DNA from: an uncultured Alistipes sp.
GTDB lineage: Bacteria > Bacteroidota > Bacteroidia > Bacteroidales > Rikenellaceae
Length of the DNA: 64,000 nucleotides
Direction: 5' to 3'
NCBI GenBank assembly: GCA_947623305.1
Contig: CANQGQ010000001.1
Span: 358,223-422,222 of the forward strand
The translations under genes and the position numbers were made by a program. Below, one piece after another: positions 24,581-32,567 of this stretch; within the stretch, counting starts at the first letter, position 1, and the number at the start of each line of letters is the position of its first letter. The notes under the pieces were generated by a model. That model saw nothing but the letters and a program-made list of their open reading frames with translations, was not told where the DNA came from and searched no databases.

Positions 24581-25579
24581 TCAGTTTTGCATTTTCAACT
24601 CCTCGTCGGGATCGGCCGCTTCGACCTCCTCGGCCGGTTTCGTCTCCTCGACGAAGTAGTAGGTTTTCAGATAATCGGCCTCGTTCTGTTCGGCATCGGG
24701 CGTATCCTTGGCGAATTTTACCAAGTCGCCGTCGCGAAGAATAGCGACCAAATCCAGCGCTGCCTTGTCGGGCAGTTCGATGTCGCGCATCGCCGCCACG
24801 ATTTCGTCGGTCGTCATCTCCATCGCCCCGATGCCCCAACGGCCCGAAATGTAAGTACGCAGGATATCCGTCAAGCCCGAATAGTATTGTTTGTGGCGAT
24901 TGTTCTGCCAGAGCTTTTGGTGATGAAGGGCTTCCAACGCCCGAATGGCCACCACGTGAGGCGGTTGGGGCGGTGCCGGACGGAACAGATCGCCGAGGTG
25001 CTTGCCGCGGGCCCGCAACCAACGCACCAACGCATAGACGCCGACCCCGAGCAACAACAGAATTACGAACGTCCACGTGAGGTACCCGCTGATTTCGCCG
25101 AACCGGAACGGCAGGGTCTTCTGCGGCTTGATGTCGTAAATCGACTGCGACGTGGAGTCGATCCGGAAGGTTCCGACCTCCAACCGCAGCGAATCGCCCG
25201 TACTGTACAACGTATCGACGATGTTCTTATCGGCATAGAGCACCTGCGCGAGGCCCATGTTGTAGCGGCCCTCCTCGAAAGCGGCCAACCGATAGCGTTT
25301 GCGCAGTTTCTGCCGGCGGCCCTCCCGCAAAAGGGTATCGACGGGAGCATCCTCGACCAATTCGATTTTGGTATCGTCCGCCTCATAGACCGGGAACTGC
25401 ACCACCTGCACTTGGTCTTTCTCTACCTCGATGATGTAATCGAAGCGGTCGCCGATGCCGATGCTGTCGGGTTCGATGCGAGCCGTTACGACCGGCTGCC
25501 GCGACTGGGCCGATGCCGTGTTCCACAGCCCGCCCAACGCAATGGCGACCCCCGCGCACATCGTCAGTATTTTCTTCAT
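24581..25579 (-). CDS. Membrane protein of the Bat locus (position of the BatA-upstream hypothetical)
   Basis: A 332-residue protein with a signal peptide (1-24, ending ASAQ), a beta-rich periplasmic region (about 30-175), one helix (about 183-205, WTFVILLLLGVGVYALVRWL) and a cytoplasmic C-terminal half. The last part has LTDILRTYISGRWGIGAMEM, like the DUF4381-type proteins found between DUF58 and BatA genes elsewhere. It has no vWA domain. The start at 25579 gives the signal peptide; a start six codons upstream is possible. It is the likely partner of MoxR, DUF58, BatA and BatB, inferred from context. Confidence 0.8.
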   Translation of the reverse strand: MKKILTMCAGVAIALGGLWNTASAQSRQPVVTARIEPDSIGIGDRFDYIIEVEKDQVQVVQFPVYEADDTKIELVEDAPVDTLLREGRRQKLRKRYRLAAFEEGRYNMGLAQVLYADKNIVDTLYSTGDSLRLEVGTFRIDSTSQSIYDIKPQKTLPFRFGEISGYLTWTFVILLLLGVGVYALVRWLRARGKHLGDLFRPAPPQPPHVVAIRALEALHHQKLWQNNRHKQYYSGLTDILRTYISGRWGIGAMEMTTDEIVAAMRDIELPDKAALDLVAILRDGDLVKFAKDTPDAEQNEADYLKTYYFVEETKPAEEVEAADPDEELKMQN

Positions 25580-25720
25580 ACGTTCACTTCGCAGCATTTT
25601 AATAACATTCGGTTTGATTCAATCCTTCGTTTTTTACAAAAAAACGATTTCGGCACTCCTTTTCGATAAATTGCATCAACTTCTGCGGCATTCCCGGTTA
25701 ATAAAACCGTCATCGCTCCC

Positions 25721-26608
25721 CTACCTGTTAATAAACAGTTTGATGAGTTCGGTTACATAATCGCCGTCGGTCGCAATGCAGGCCGTGTCGATGCGATGAT
25801 GCCGCAACGTCTCGTCGATTGCAGCGCTACGACGCTCCCAGGCCTCGGCATAATGCTGCCGCACGGCCCGCGACGAGGTGTCGAGCCACACCTTGCGGCC
25901 GCTCTCGGCATCCTGCAGCGCGACGATGCCCACATCCGGAAGTTCCGTTTCGCGAGGGTCGTAGACGCGGATACCGACCAGGTCATGCTTTCCGCGGGCG
26001 ATTTTCAGCGCATCGTCCCACGCCGTGCGATCGGCAGGATCGTCTAAAAAATCCGACAGGATGAAGGTCGTGCAACGCTTTTTGTTGACGTTGGTCAGAA
26101 ACCGCACGGGCTCCGAAAGCCGCGTGCCGGACGACTGCGGCCGAAAACCGATCAACTCGCGGATAATCATCAAAATGTGGCTGCGGCCCTTTTTCGGCGG
26201 GATGAATTTTTCGATGCGGTCGGAAAAGAAGATGCACCCCACCTTGTCGTTGTTCTGCGCAGCGGAAAAGGCCAGCACGGCGGCGATCTCGGTGATGATG
26301 TTCTTTTTCAGCCGGTCGGTCGTGCCGAACATCCGCGAACCCGAAACGTCGACCAACAACATCATGGTCAGTTCGCGTTCCTCCTCGTAGACCTTGATAT
26401 GGGGCTTGTTCGAACGGGCCGTAACGTTCCAATCGATATCGCGCACGTCGTCGCCCGCGCGATACTCCCGCACCTCGGAAAACGACATGCCGCGACCGCG
26501 GAATGCCGTGTGGTACCGTCCGGCGAAAATCTCGTTCGACAGACCGCGGGTCTTGATCTCGATCTTGCGGACGCGCTTCAGAATATCGTTCTCGGACTCG
26601 ATCATCAA
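25721..26608 (-). CDS. DUF58 domain protein (vWA-like)
   Basis: A 295-residue soluble protein of the DUF58 family that accompanies MoxR ATPases. The DUF58 core is seen in SEVREYRAGDDVRDIDWNVT (about 45-64) followed by a vWA-like DVSGSRMFG (about 87-95). Its start overlaps the moxR stop by four bases, so the two are coupled. The C-terminus (LIKLFINR) is encoded through a TTTATTAACAG motif, the spacer motif seen elsewhere. Confidence 0.92.
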   Translation of the reverse strand: MMIESENDILKRVRKIEIKTRGLSNEIFAGRYHTAFRGRGMSFSEVREYRAGDDVRDIDWNVTARSNKPHIKVYEEERELTMMLLVDVSGSRMFGTTDRLKKNIITEIAAVLAFSAAQNNDKVGCIFFSDRIEKFIPPKKGRSHILMIIRELIGFRPQSSGTRLSEPVRFLTNVNKKRCTTFILSDFLDDPADRTAWDDALKIARGKHDLVGIRVYDPRETELPDVGIVALQDAESGRKVWLDTSSRAVRQHYAEAWERRSAAIDETLRHHRIDTACIATDGDYVTELIKLFINR

Positions 26609-27603
26609 GGTACGATTACGTTGTTGAGAATATCGGTAATCAGCTCTTCGGTCGTGATGTTTTCGGCTTCGGCCTCGTAGGTCAGGCCGATGCGGTGGCG
26701 CAGTACGTCGTGGCAGACGGCGCGCACGTCCTCGGGGATGACGTATCCGCGACGGCGGATGAAAGCGTAGGCGCGGGCCGCCTTGGCTAACGAGATCGAC
26801 GCACGGGGCGAACCGCCGTAAGCGATCAGATTCTGCAACTTCGAGAGGTTGTATTCAGCCGGTTCGCGCGTGGCGAAGATGATGTCGATGATGTATTTTT
26901 CGATCTTCTCGTCCATGTAAACGTCCTCGACCACCTTGCGGGCCTTGACGATGTCTTCGGGCGAGATGACCTTGTCGACCGCAGGCATACCGGCGCCCGA
27001 AAGGTTCAACCGCATGATGTCGCGCTCCTCCTGCTTGTGCGGATAGGAGATTTTGGCTTTCAGCATGAAACGGTCGACCTGCGCCTCGGGCAGCGGATAG
27101 GTACCCTCCTGTTCGAGGGGGTTCTGCGTGGCGAGCACCAAGAACGGCTGCGGCAGCGGATAGGTCTCGTCGCCGATGGTAACCTGCCGTTCCTGCATCG
27201 CTTCGAGCAGAGCCGACTGCACCTTGGCCGGCGAACGGTTGATCTCGTCGGCCAGCACGAAATTGGCGAACACGGGGCCCTTCTTGACGATGAAATCCTC
27301 GCTTTTCTGCGAATAGATCAGCGTACCGAGCAGGTCGGCCGGCAACAGGTCGGGCGTGAACTGGATACGCGAAAATCCGGCATCCACAGCCTTGGCCAGG
27401 GTCGTGATGGCCAACGTTTTGGCCAGACCCGGCACGCCTTCGAGCAGAATGTGGCCGTTCGACAGCAGACCGATCAGCAACGTATCGACCAAATGGCTCT
27501 GCCCGACGATGACCTTGCCCATTTCGGTGCGGAGCGTGTCAACGAAGACCGATTCGCGTTCGATGCGTTCGTTGAGTTCCTTGATGTTGATGACTTCACT
27601 CAT
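26605..27603 (-). CDS. MoxR family AAA+ ATPase
   Basis: A 332-residue chaperone-like AAA+ ATPase, leader of the Bat locus. Walker A is in LLEGVPGLAKTLAITTLA, Walker B in FVLADEINRSPAKVQSALLE, and sensor 1 in LATQNPLEQEGTYPLPEAQ, all typical of MoxR. The lid domain ends near ITDILNNVIVP. The start codon is directly preceded on its strand by CCAGTTAATAAAAAT. A -7 element at 27813-27820 gives a leader of about 200 nt holding three copies of the TTAATAAAA module. Confidence 0.95.
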   Translation of the reverse strand: MSEVINIKELNERIERESVFVDTLRTEMGKVIVGQSHLVDTLLIGLLSNGHILLEGVPGLAKTLAITTLAKAVDAGFSRIQFTPDLLPADLLGTLIYSQKSEDFIVKKGPVFANFVLADEINRSPAKVQSALLEAMQERQVTIGDETYPLPQPFLVLATQNPLEQEGTYPLPEAQVDRFMLKAKISYPHKQEERDIMRLNLSGAGMPAVDKVISPEDIVKARKVVEDVYMDEKIEKYIIDIIFATREPAEYNLSKLQNLIAYGGSPRASISLAKAARAYAFIRRRGYVIPEDVRAVCHDVLRHRIGLTYEAEAENITTEELITDILNNVIVP

Positions 27604-27690
27604 ATTTTTATTAACTGGTACGGTTCCGACCCCTCATTAACTGATAGGGAATCAAGTTTTCCCATATTTTATTAGCTGGTACGGGGCCGA
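27604..27690 (-). repeat. Three TTAATAAAA modules in the moxR leader
   Basis: On the minus strand ACCGTACCAGTTAATAAAAA abuts the start codon. A diverged copy is at 27636-27650, and a third (GTACCAGCTAATAAAA) is at about 27665-27682. Confidence 0.72.
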
Positions 27691-27812
27691 CCCTGTTTAT
27701 CGTTTTTTCCTTCTATTCGCAGGTGCAGCGGCGGGTCTTCGGCTTCGCGCCGCGTCCGTTCGAAAAAGCACGAAGGCCACCCCTCTTTTCTCATTCGAAC
27801 GAAAAACATGCA

Positions 27813-27820
27813 AATATATT
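27813..27820 (-). promoter_or_regulatory. -7 element for the moxR/Bat locus
   Basis: TATATTTG on the minus strand matches TAnnTTTG in a locally very A/T-rich stretch. Confidence 0.55.
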
Positions 27821-27943
27821 ATATTTTCCCGAATTTTTATCCGATTCCGCACGTTTCCAAAGTGTTCGTGCCGTTATTAAAGGATTTAGCGGCTAAGGCC
27901 GCCCGAGCTATTTCATTAAATTTATTAAAATATTCGTAAAAAA

Positions 27944-27975
27944 TTTGCATAATTCAGAAAAAGGCCTTATCTTTG
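27944..27975 (+). promoter_or_regulatory. Consensus promoter for the structured leader/ncRNA
   Basis: TTTG at 27944-27947, a 20-base spacer, then TATCTTTG at 27968-27975: a full match to the Bacteroides consensus. Transcription would start near 27982. Confidence 0.85.
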
Positions 27976-27981
27976 CCGGTG

Positions 27982-28173
27982 AAGTTTTAAGGTTCATTTA
28001 GGTTAGTAGTTTTAGGTTGGTTGAGGAGATCGGCAGGTTGCAACGGGATTTTCCCGCTGCTATAATCCGGCAAACGGTGCTCGTTTACGGGTCGAATACC
28101 TCCGGTCAACCTCGCAAGAGGGGGTGGTTCCCCTTGAAAAAAAGGTCAGAGTCGTGAGATTCCGACCTTTTTT
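27982..28173 (+). ncRNA. Structured leader or small RNA ending in a terminator, upstream of an ECF sigma gene
   Basis: About 190 nt lie between a consensus promoter and an intrinsic terminator (28137-28173). Pairing segments include AGGTTGGTTGAGGAG with CTCCGGTCAACCT as a closing helix, GCAACGGGATTTTCCCGCTGC as an inner hairpin and AAACGGTGCTCGTTT as a second. The short hairpins CCTCGCAAGAGG and GGGGTGGTTCCCC come before the terminator. The sigma-factor start is only 38 nt after the terminator, so this may be an attenuating leader or a free RNA. It did not match the riboswitch, tmRNA, RNase P or SRP landmarks I could check by eye. Confidence 0.6.
28137..28173 (+). terminator. Terminator between the leader RNA and the sigma gene
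   Basis: GGTCAGAGTC pairs with GATTCCGACC (one mismatch, one G-T pair) around a GTGA loop, extended by AAA/TTT and followed by more T. Position: 28141-28153 with 28158-28173. Confidence 0.82.
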
Positions 28174-28210
28174 GTTGCGAATTCGGAGGTTGGTACGTCT
28201 TATCCATGTC

Positions 28211-28717
28211 ATGACCGAACAAGAGCTCACTCGACAGATCATCGCCTTGCGCGACCCGATGTTCCGCTTCGCCCGCACGCTGCTCCTGCGGCGGGACGAG
28301 GCCGAAGACGCCGTCGCCGACGTCGTGGCCCGGCTGTTGCGGAGCGCCGAACGAATGACCGCATGTCGCGACATGCGGTCGTTCGCGATGACGGCCGTGC
28401 GGAATCGGTGTTACGACCTGCTGCGGCAGCGGCAGGCCGAAACCCGACGGGCCGACGCACTGACCGCCTTCACGGATCCCGTGGCGGCGAATACCGTCGA
28501 ACGATGGGAGGCTCGCGAATTGGTGCGGCAAGCCCTGGCCAAACTGCCGCACCGACAGCGCGAAGCGCTCCATCTGAAGGAGATCGAGGGATTCGCCACC
28601 AAAGAGATCGCCGCGATGTTCGCGACCGACGAAGCTCAAGTCCGTGTAATACTCTCCCGCGCACGTTGCCGCTTGCGCACGGAGGTCGAAAAACTGATGG
28701 ATCATGGAACGAAATGA
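28211..28717 (+). CDS. ECF-type RNA polymerase sigma factor
   Basis: A 168-residue extracytoplasmic-function sigma factor with region 2 (about 10-78, with DEAEDAVADVVARLL and FAMTAVRNRCYDLLR) and region 4 (about 108-160, with LPHRQREALHLKEIEGFAT and the recognition helix DEAQVRVILSRAR). The start at 28211 matches the family; the frame is open 29 codons upstream into the terminator. It overlaps the next gene by 14 bases. It probably drives its own operon and other envelope genes, under control of the membrane protein that follows. Confidence 0.93.
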   Translation: MTEQELTRQIIALRDPMFRFARTLLLRRDEAEDAVADVVARLLRSAERMTACRDMRSFAMTAVRNRCYDLLRQRQAETRRADALTAFTDPVAANTVERWEARELVRQALAKLPHRQREALHLKEIEGFATKEIAAMFATDEAQVRVILSRARCRLRTEVEKLMDHGTK

Positions 28718-29144
28718 AAAGACCGATGCCCTGCTGGCACGCTGGTACACCGGCGAGACGACCGACGCCGAAGAGGCAAGCCTCCGCGAACGGTTCGCCG
28801 ACGACGACCGTCCGTCCCAAGGGCTGAATCCCACAAAAGACGACCGCGACATCGACGCGCTGCTGTTCGCGGGGTTTCGGGCGCTGTCCGACGAACGAAT
28901 GCCCGCCCCCGCGCACCGTTCGAATCGCCGGCCCGTCCTGCGCATCGTATGGAGGTCGGCCGCCATTGCCGCCGCCGTAGCCATCGGCATCATCCTGGGG
29001 CTGCAACTCCGCACGCCCTACTGTTACATCGACGGCGTAGCCGTCTACGACAAGGAGACGGCCCTCGCCGCCACCGACTGTCTGAACTCGCTCTCGGTCC
29101 TCGAACTCCCCGATCGGGTGCTGGATCAACTATTGGAAAAATGA
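28704..29144 (+). CDS. Anti-sigma-like single-pass membrane protein
   Basis: A 146-residue protein with a short cytoplasmic N-terminal part (MERNEKTDALLARWYTGETT, an anti-sigma-like zinc-free start), one membrane helix at about 84-101 (SAAIAAAVAIGIILGLQL) and a small periplasmic tail. The size, topology and 14-base overlap with the sigma gene suggest it holds the sigma factor at the membrane, though no named anti-sigma domain is certain. The stop overlaps the next start (ATGA). Confidence 0.78.
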   Translation: MERNEKTDALLARWYTGETTDAEEASLRERFADDDRPSQGLNPTKDDRDIDALLFAGFRALSDERMPAPAHRSNRRPVLRIVWRSAAIAAAVAIGIILGLQLRTPYCYIDGVAVYDKETALAATDCLNSLSVLELPDRVLDQLLEK

Positions 29145-30061
29145 ACAAAAATCGCAATCGAATGAAAAACCTTGTTTCTTATTCATTGGCCTTTGCAGCG
29201 GCCGTTCTGTTCAGCGTCGCCGCCCACGCCCAAATTTACATCAACACGCCTGACAAAGCCGAACAACGAACCGCAACCACGGTCGTTCGTACCGACGAAA
29301 AAAGCATCGACACACTGCGCCGGATCGACCCGTCAGACAGCGAAACCGTGCGGCTGCACGAAACCGACGGAAAAGACGGCCTATTATTAGAGGTAAACGG
29401 ATTGGGCTTGAAGTTGGGCCGCTCCTACGAATCGAAAACCTGGGACGAACTGAGGAAAAGCCGCTTCGGCCTGACTTTTGCCAGCGACATCGAACTCGGA
29501 TTCACAACGCTTACGGGCGTAACCTACGACCACCCCCACGAGGCCCTGCCCGATTTCCTCGACCAGACGCTCGGCAGCTCGTTCCACTTCGGTTTCACGC
29601 CCATCGGCATCTGGATGCGCCTCGATCGGAAAGGCCGCTCCCATCTCCAATTAGGCATGAACTACTCCGTAGATAACATCCGACTGACGAATCCGGCCCT
29701 CGCCGTGCGGAACGACGGGCAACTGCTCGTACCGATCGCGCTCGACGAACCCGCCAAAAAATCGAAACTCCGCTACACCTCGCTGGGCATCGACCTCCGA
29801 TACGAATGGACTCCGAACAACAAACTCTATCTCGGCTTATCGACCCACTACGATTTTCTGATGAACGCCTGCTCCATCACCAAAAAGCCCAAGGAAAAAA
29901 CCGATCTGTCAGGATTTTCGACGTTCCGTTTCGGCGTCGGAGCCTCGGTCAGCTACCGGTTCCTCGGCCTTTTCGTGCGATATTCGCCGACGTCGCTCTT
30001 CAAATCGTCGTCCGGCCTGCGGGCGCAGACCCTCTCTTATGGCGTTACGATCGGTTTCTAA
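29141..30061 (+). CDS. Outer-membrane beta-barrel protein
   Basis: A 306-residue exported protein with a signal peptide (NLVSYSLAFAAAVLFSVAAHAQ, cut after about residue 30) and repeated amphipathic strands (FGLTFASDIELGFTTL, YTSLGIDLRYEW, LGLSTHYDFLM, GASVSYRFLGLFVRY) ending in TIGF with a C-terminal aromatic residue, as in OmpA/porin-like barrels. No specific family can be named. A second in-frame ATG at 29162 is an alternative start. It is co-transcribed with the sigma/anti-sigma pair and may be their envelope-stress effector. Confidence 0.8.
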   Translation: MNKNRNRMKNLVSYSLAFAAAVLFSVAAHAQIYINTPDKAEQRTATTVVRTDEKSIDTLRRIDPSDSETVRLHETDGKDGLLLEVNGLGLKLGRSYESKTWDELRKSRFGLTFASDIELGFTTLTGVTYDHPHEALPDFLDQTLGSSFHFGFTPIGIWMRLDRKGRSHLQLGMNYSVDNIRLTNPALAVRNDGQLLVPIALDEPAKKSKLRYTSLGIDLRYEWTPNNKLYLGLSTHYDFLMNACSITKKPKEKTDLSGFSTFRFGVGASVSYRFLGLFVRYSPTSLFKSSSGLRAQTLSYGVTIGF

Positions 30062-30088
30062 TGATCCGGTATTAAAAACGAAATTACG

Positions 30089-30562
30089 ATGAAACGTTTG
30101 ATTATCATAGGATTGTTCATGCTGCTGCCAATGCTGTCGAGGGCACAGAGCTCGGCATTGGAAGCACTTTTCGACCGCTACGGCGCAGCCGAAGGCTTTA
30201 CGACCGTCGCATTCGAGCGCAAAATGATGCACATGATGAGCATGCAGGCGGCACAACGGGGCGACGAGGAGCTGGCCCGACTGCTCGACGAAATCGTCTT
30301 CATCCGCGTGTTGACGACGAGCGACCAGATCGGTTTGGCCGTCCATGCCGAACGGATCGTCAAGGCGAGCAAACATTTCGAGCGGCTCACCTCGACCAGC
30401 GCAGACGGCCGAACCACACAGGTCTATTTGAACGAAACGAAACTGAGCCCAAACAAAGAGCTGGTTGTGATTACGCGCAGCAAGGATGAAACGGCGGTCG
30501 TGCATATCTTCGGGTCGTTCGACCTGCACGAAGTAGGCCGCATCGCCTCCATCCGGCCTTGA
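30089..30562 (+). CDS. DUF4252 domain protein
   Basis: A 157-residue exported protein: signal peptide to about residue 19 (LLPMLSRAQ), then the DUF4252 pattern ALFDRYGAAEGFTTVAFERK, an EELARLLDEIVFIRVLTT middle and a C-terminal SFDLHEVGRIASI. DUF4252 proteins are a Bacteroidota family often next to ECF sigma genes; their function is unknown. It ends the operon, with a strong terminator at 30596-30634. Confidence 0.88.
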   Translation: MKRLIIIGLFMLLPMLSRAQSSALEALFDRYGAAEGFTTVAFERKMMHMMSMQAAQRGDEELARLLDEIVFIRVLTTSDQIGLAVHAERIVKASKHFERLTSTSADGRTTQVYLNETKLSPNKELVVITRSKDETAVVHIFGSFDLHEVGRIASIRP

Positions 30563-30595
30563 CAAGGGGCCTTCCGAATGCGACCAATCAAAAAT

Positions 30596-30634
30596 CTCCC
30601 GCACCTTATATAAAAAAGGTGCGGGAGTTTTATT
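30596..30634 (+). terminator. Terminator after the sigma operon
   Basis: A 12-bp perfect stem (30596-30607 with 30616-30627) and a T-rich tail TTTTATTA, which is also the start of a spacer-motif copy (TTATTAACTGGTACGGATC). Confidence 0.88.
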
Positions 30635-30713
30635 AACTGGTACGGATCACACCGTTTTTGGGGAAAGCGGTCGGCAACAGGAGGCCCTTTTATAAGGGCC
30701 GCGGGCTCCGACA

Positions 30714-30840
30714 GAAGCCCCCGCCAAGGCGGGGGTTTGGGGGTGGGTCAAGCCTGCATACGCGGCTTCGCCGCGAGAACACGACCGACGGCAATGTAAA
30801 AACATTCTGCCGACTTGATTCGGTGCGTATATAGTAAAAC
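30714..30840 (-). repeat. Family-A intergenic repeat, copy 3 (short form, reverse)
   Basis: Reverse complement of the family: CCCCCGCCAAGGCGGGGG palindrome, GGGTGGGTCAAGCCTGC, CGCGGCTTCGCCGCG and CGACTTGATTCGGTG. It ends at the efp stop codon. Confidence 0.88.
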
Positions 30841-31428
30841 CTACTTGATTCGCTCGTAGTATTCGCGCGTGCGGGTGTCGACGCGGATTTTGTCGCCCGT
30901 GTTGATGAACAGCGGTACGCGAATCGTCGCACCGTCCTTGGCCGTTGCCGAGTTGACCGTAGCGGGTTTCAGCGAGTTGGTCGATGCCGTATCGCCCTTG
31001 ATGCCCGGCTCGGTGTAGATCACCTCCATGTCGACGATCGGCGGAAGTTCGGCCGACAGAACGGTCTCCTTCTCGGTGTGGAACATCACCTCGACGACCT
31101 GACCGTCGGTAATGAGGTCGTAGTTGTTGATGAGGTTCTTGTCGATGTTGATCTCCTCGAAGGTCTCCGTGTGCATGAAGTGCGCACCGAGGTCGTCCTC
31201 GTAGGTGAACTGATAGGGGCGGCGCTCTACGCGCACCTGTTCGATCTTCTGGCTCACCGACGAGAAGGTGTTTTCAATGACGCGGCCGTTTTCGAGATTC
31301 TTCAACTTCGAACGGACGAATGCGGGGCCTTTGCCCGGTTTGCAGTGCTGGAAATCGACGACCAAAAAGGTCTTGCCGTCCATTTCGATGCACATGCCGA
31401 TTTTGATGTCAGCAGCAGTAATAGTCAT
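30841..31428 (-). CDS. efp: Translation elongation factor P
   Basis: A 195-residue EF-P that rescues ribosomes stalled on proline stretches. The N-terminal KOW-like domain holds HCKPGKGPAFVR with the tip lysine at position 33, the site modified in many bacteria. OB domains follow, ending INTGDKIRVDTRTREYYERI, the EF-P C-terminal signature. Length is slightly above the usual 185-190. No modification enzyme gene is nearby. It ends against family-A repeat copy 3. Confidence 0.96.
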   Translation of the reverse strand: MTITAADIKIGMCIEMDGKTFLVVDFQHCKPGKGPAFVRSKLKNLENGRVIENTFSSVSQKIEQVRVERRPYQFTYEDDLGAHFMHTETFEEINIDKNLINNYDLITDGQVVEVMFHTEKETVLSAELPPIVDMEVIYTEPGIKGDTASTNSLKPATVNSATAKDGATIRVPLFINTGDKIRVDTRTREYYERIK

Positions 31429-31479
31429 AATATCGCAATGTTATTTAGTTATTCGCGGCCGTAAAGATACGAAAATTTT

Positions 31480-31563
31480 TGGTAACTATATATCATTCTA
31501 CACCGAATCGAGTTAGTGGATGTTTTTACATTATTGTCGGTCGTGCCGCCAAAGCCCGCAAGC
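31480..31563 (+). repeat. Family-A repeat, copy 4 (truncated 5' part)
   Basis: GGTAACTATATATCATTC, CACCGAATCGAG and TTGTCGGTCGTGCCGCC match the first half of the family. It then runs into AAGCCCGCAAGC and stops before the GACCCACC block. Confidence 0.75.
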
Positions 31564-31578
31564 TCAAAAAGGAACCGG

Positions 31579-31660
31579 CAGCGGGACGAAGACTGCGGAG
31601 GTACGCCAAGGGCGGGCCTTCGCGGGCGAAGGCTTCGGCCCGCGCGACGCAAAGCGTCGC
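31579..31660 (+). repeat. Family-B intergenic repeat, copy 3
   Basis: GCAGCGGGACGAAGACTGCG, GGCGGGCCTTCGCGGGCG and GGCTTCGGCCCGCGCGACGC. The inner arms changed together (TTCGCGGGCGAA instead of CTCCGCGGGCGGAG), so the hairpin is kept. Confidence 0.85.
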
Positions 31661-31675
31661 TGACATTGCGGATAA

Positions 31676-31780
31676 AACAGTCGGCAGCGAAGAAAGCGTT
31701 GAAAAGCACCGAACCCGCCCCACCGCATCGGGAGCCCCGTTCAAACGGGGCGCATCGGGAACCTCTTTCAAAAGCGGCAT
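31676..31780 (-). repeat. Family-C intergenic repeat, copy 7 (reverse)
   Basis: CAGTCGGCAGCGAAGAAAGC, CACCGCATCGGGA, CCCCGTTCAAACGGGG and CTCTTTCAAAAGCGG. It runs to the ung stop codon. Confidence 0.78.
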
Positions 31781-32442
31781 CACCACACGATGGGCTCCTT
31801 GCCGACACTGCGGAGATAGTCGTTGGCCTGCGAGAAGTGGCGGCACCCGAAGAATCCGCGGTAAACCGAGAGCGGCGAAGGGTGAACGGCTTTCAAAATG
31901 CAGTTGCGACGCGGGTCGGCAATAGCGCCCTTGCGCTGGGCATACGAGCCCCACAACATGTAGACGATGCCCTCTTTCCGTTCGGCGATGGCCCGCACGA
32001 CGGCATCGGTGAAGGTCTCCCAGCCGTGTCCGGCGTGCGAAGCGGCCTCGTGGGCCCGCACGGTCAACACGGCGTTCAACAACAGCACGCCCTGCTCGGC
32101 CCACCGGTCGAGGTTGCCCGTCGGAGGAATCGGCGTACCGGTATCGTCGTGCACCTCCTGGAAGATGTTCTGCAACGAGGGCGGAAACGGCACCCCGTCA
32201 CCGACCGAGAAGCAAAGGCCGTTGGCCTGTCCGGGGCCATGATACGGGTCTTGTCCGATGATGACGACTTTCAATGCGTCGAACGGGCACTTGTCGAAAG
32301 CCCGGAAGATGTTGCTGCCGCGCGGATAAATCCGCCGTGTGGCATATTCCTCACGGACGAAACGCACGAGCGTCTCGAAATAGGGTTTTTCGAACTCCGG
32401 AGCCAACAACTCCTTCCAATCCTCCGCTATCTTTACTTCCAT
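31780..32442 (-). CDS. ung: Uracil-DNA glycosylase, family 1
   Basis: A 220-residue enzyme that removes uracil from DNA. The water-activating loop is GQDPYHGPGQA (63-73, catalytic Asp65), and the DNA-intercalation motif HPSPLSVYRGFFG (about 187-199) is complete. Length is normal. The start codon is preceded by CCAGTTAATAAAAAA, and a -7 element lies only about 24 bp upstream at 32466-32473, so the leader would be very short. Confidence 0.96.
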   Translation of the reverse strand: MEVKIAEDWKELLAPEFEKPYFETLVRFVREEYATRRIYPRGSNIFRAFDKCPFDALKVVIIGQDPYHGPGQANGLCFSVGDGVPFPPSLQNIFQEVHDDTGTPIPPTGNLDRWAEQGVLLLNAVLTVRAHEAASHAGHGWETFTDAVVRAIAERKEGIVYMLWGSYAQRKGAIADPRRNCILKAVHPSPLSVYRGFFGCRHFSQANDYLRSVGKEPIVW

Positions 32443-32465
32443 TTTTTTATTAACTGGTACGGGTA

Positions 32466-32473
32466 CAAATGTA
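32466..32473 (-). promoter_or_regulatory. -7 element for ung
   Basis: TACATTTG on the minus strand fits TAnnTTTG. No clear -33 box is seen. Confidence 0.5.
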
Positions 32474-32567
32474 AGAAGAATTTTTGAATGTCATCTTGCT
32501 GATTCATCGTGAACCGTTGGAAGCGACACAAGGCCCACATTCTACTGACGACCCGAAACCTTCGCAA

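Larger units (their letters stand above)
31429..31779. other. Repeat-filled region between efp and ung
   Basis: About 351 bp carrying a truncated family-A copy, a family-B copy and a reversed family-C copy in series. No gene is seen. Confidence 0.75.

Noticed and set aside
27982..28173. Cobalamin riboswitch
   Set aside because: One stretch (TCCCGCTGCTATAATCCGGC) looks similar by eye, but the conserved AAGGGAA core and B12-box were not found.
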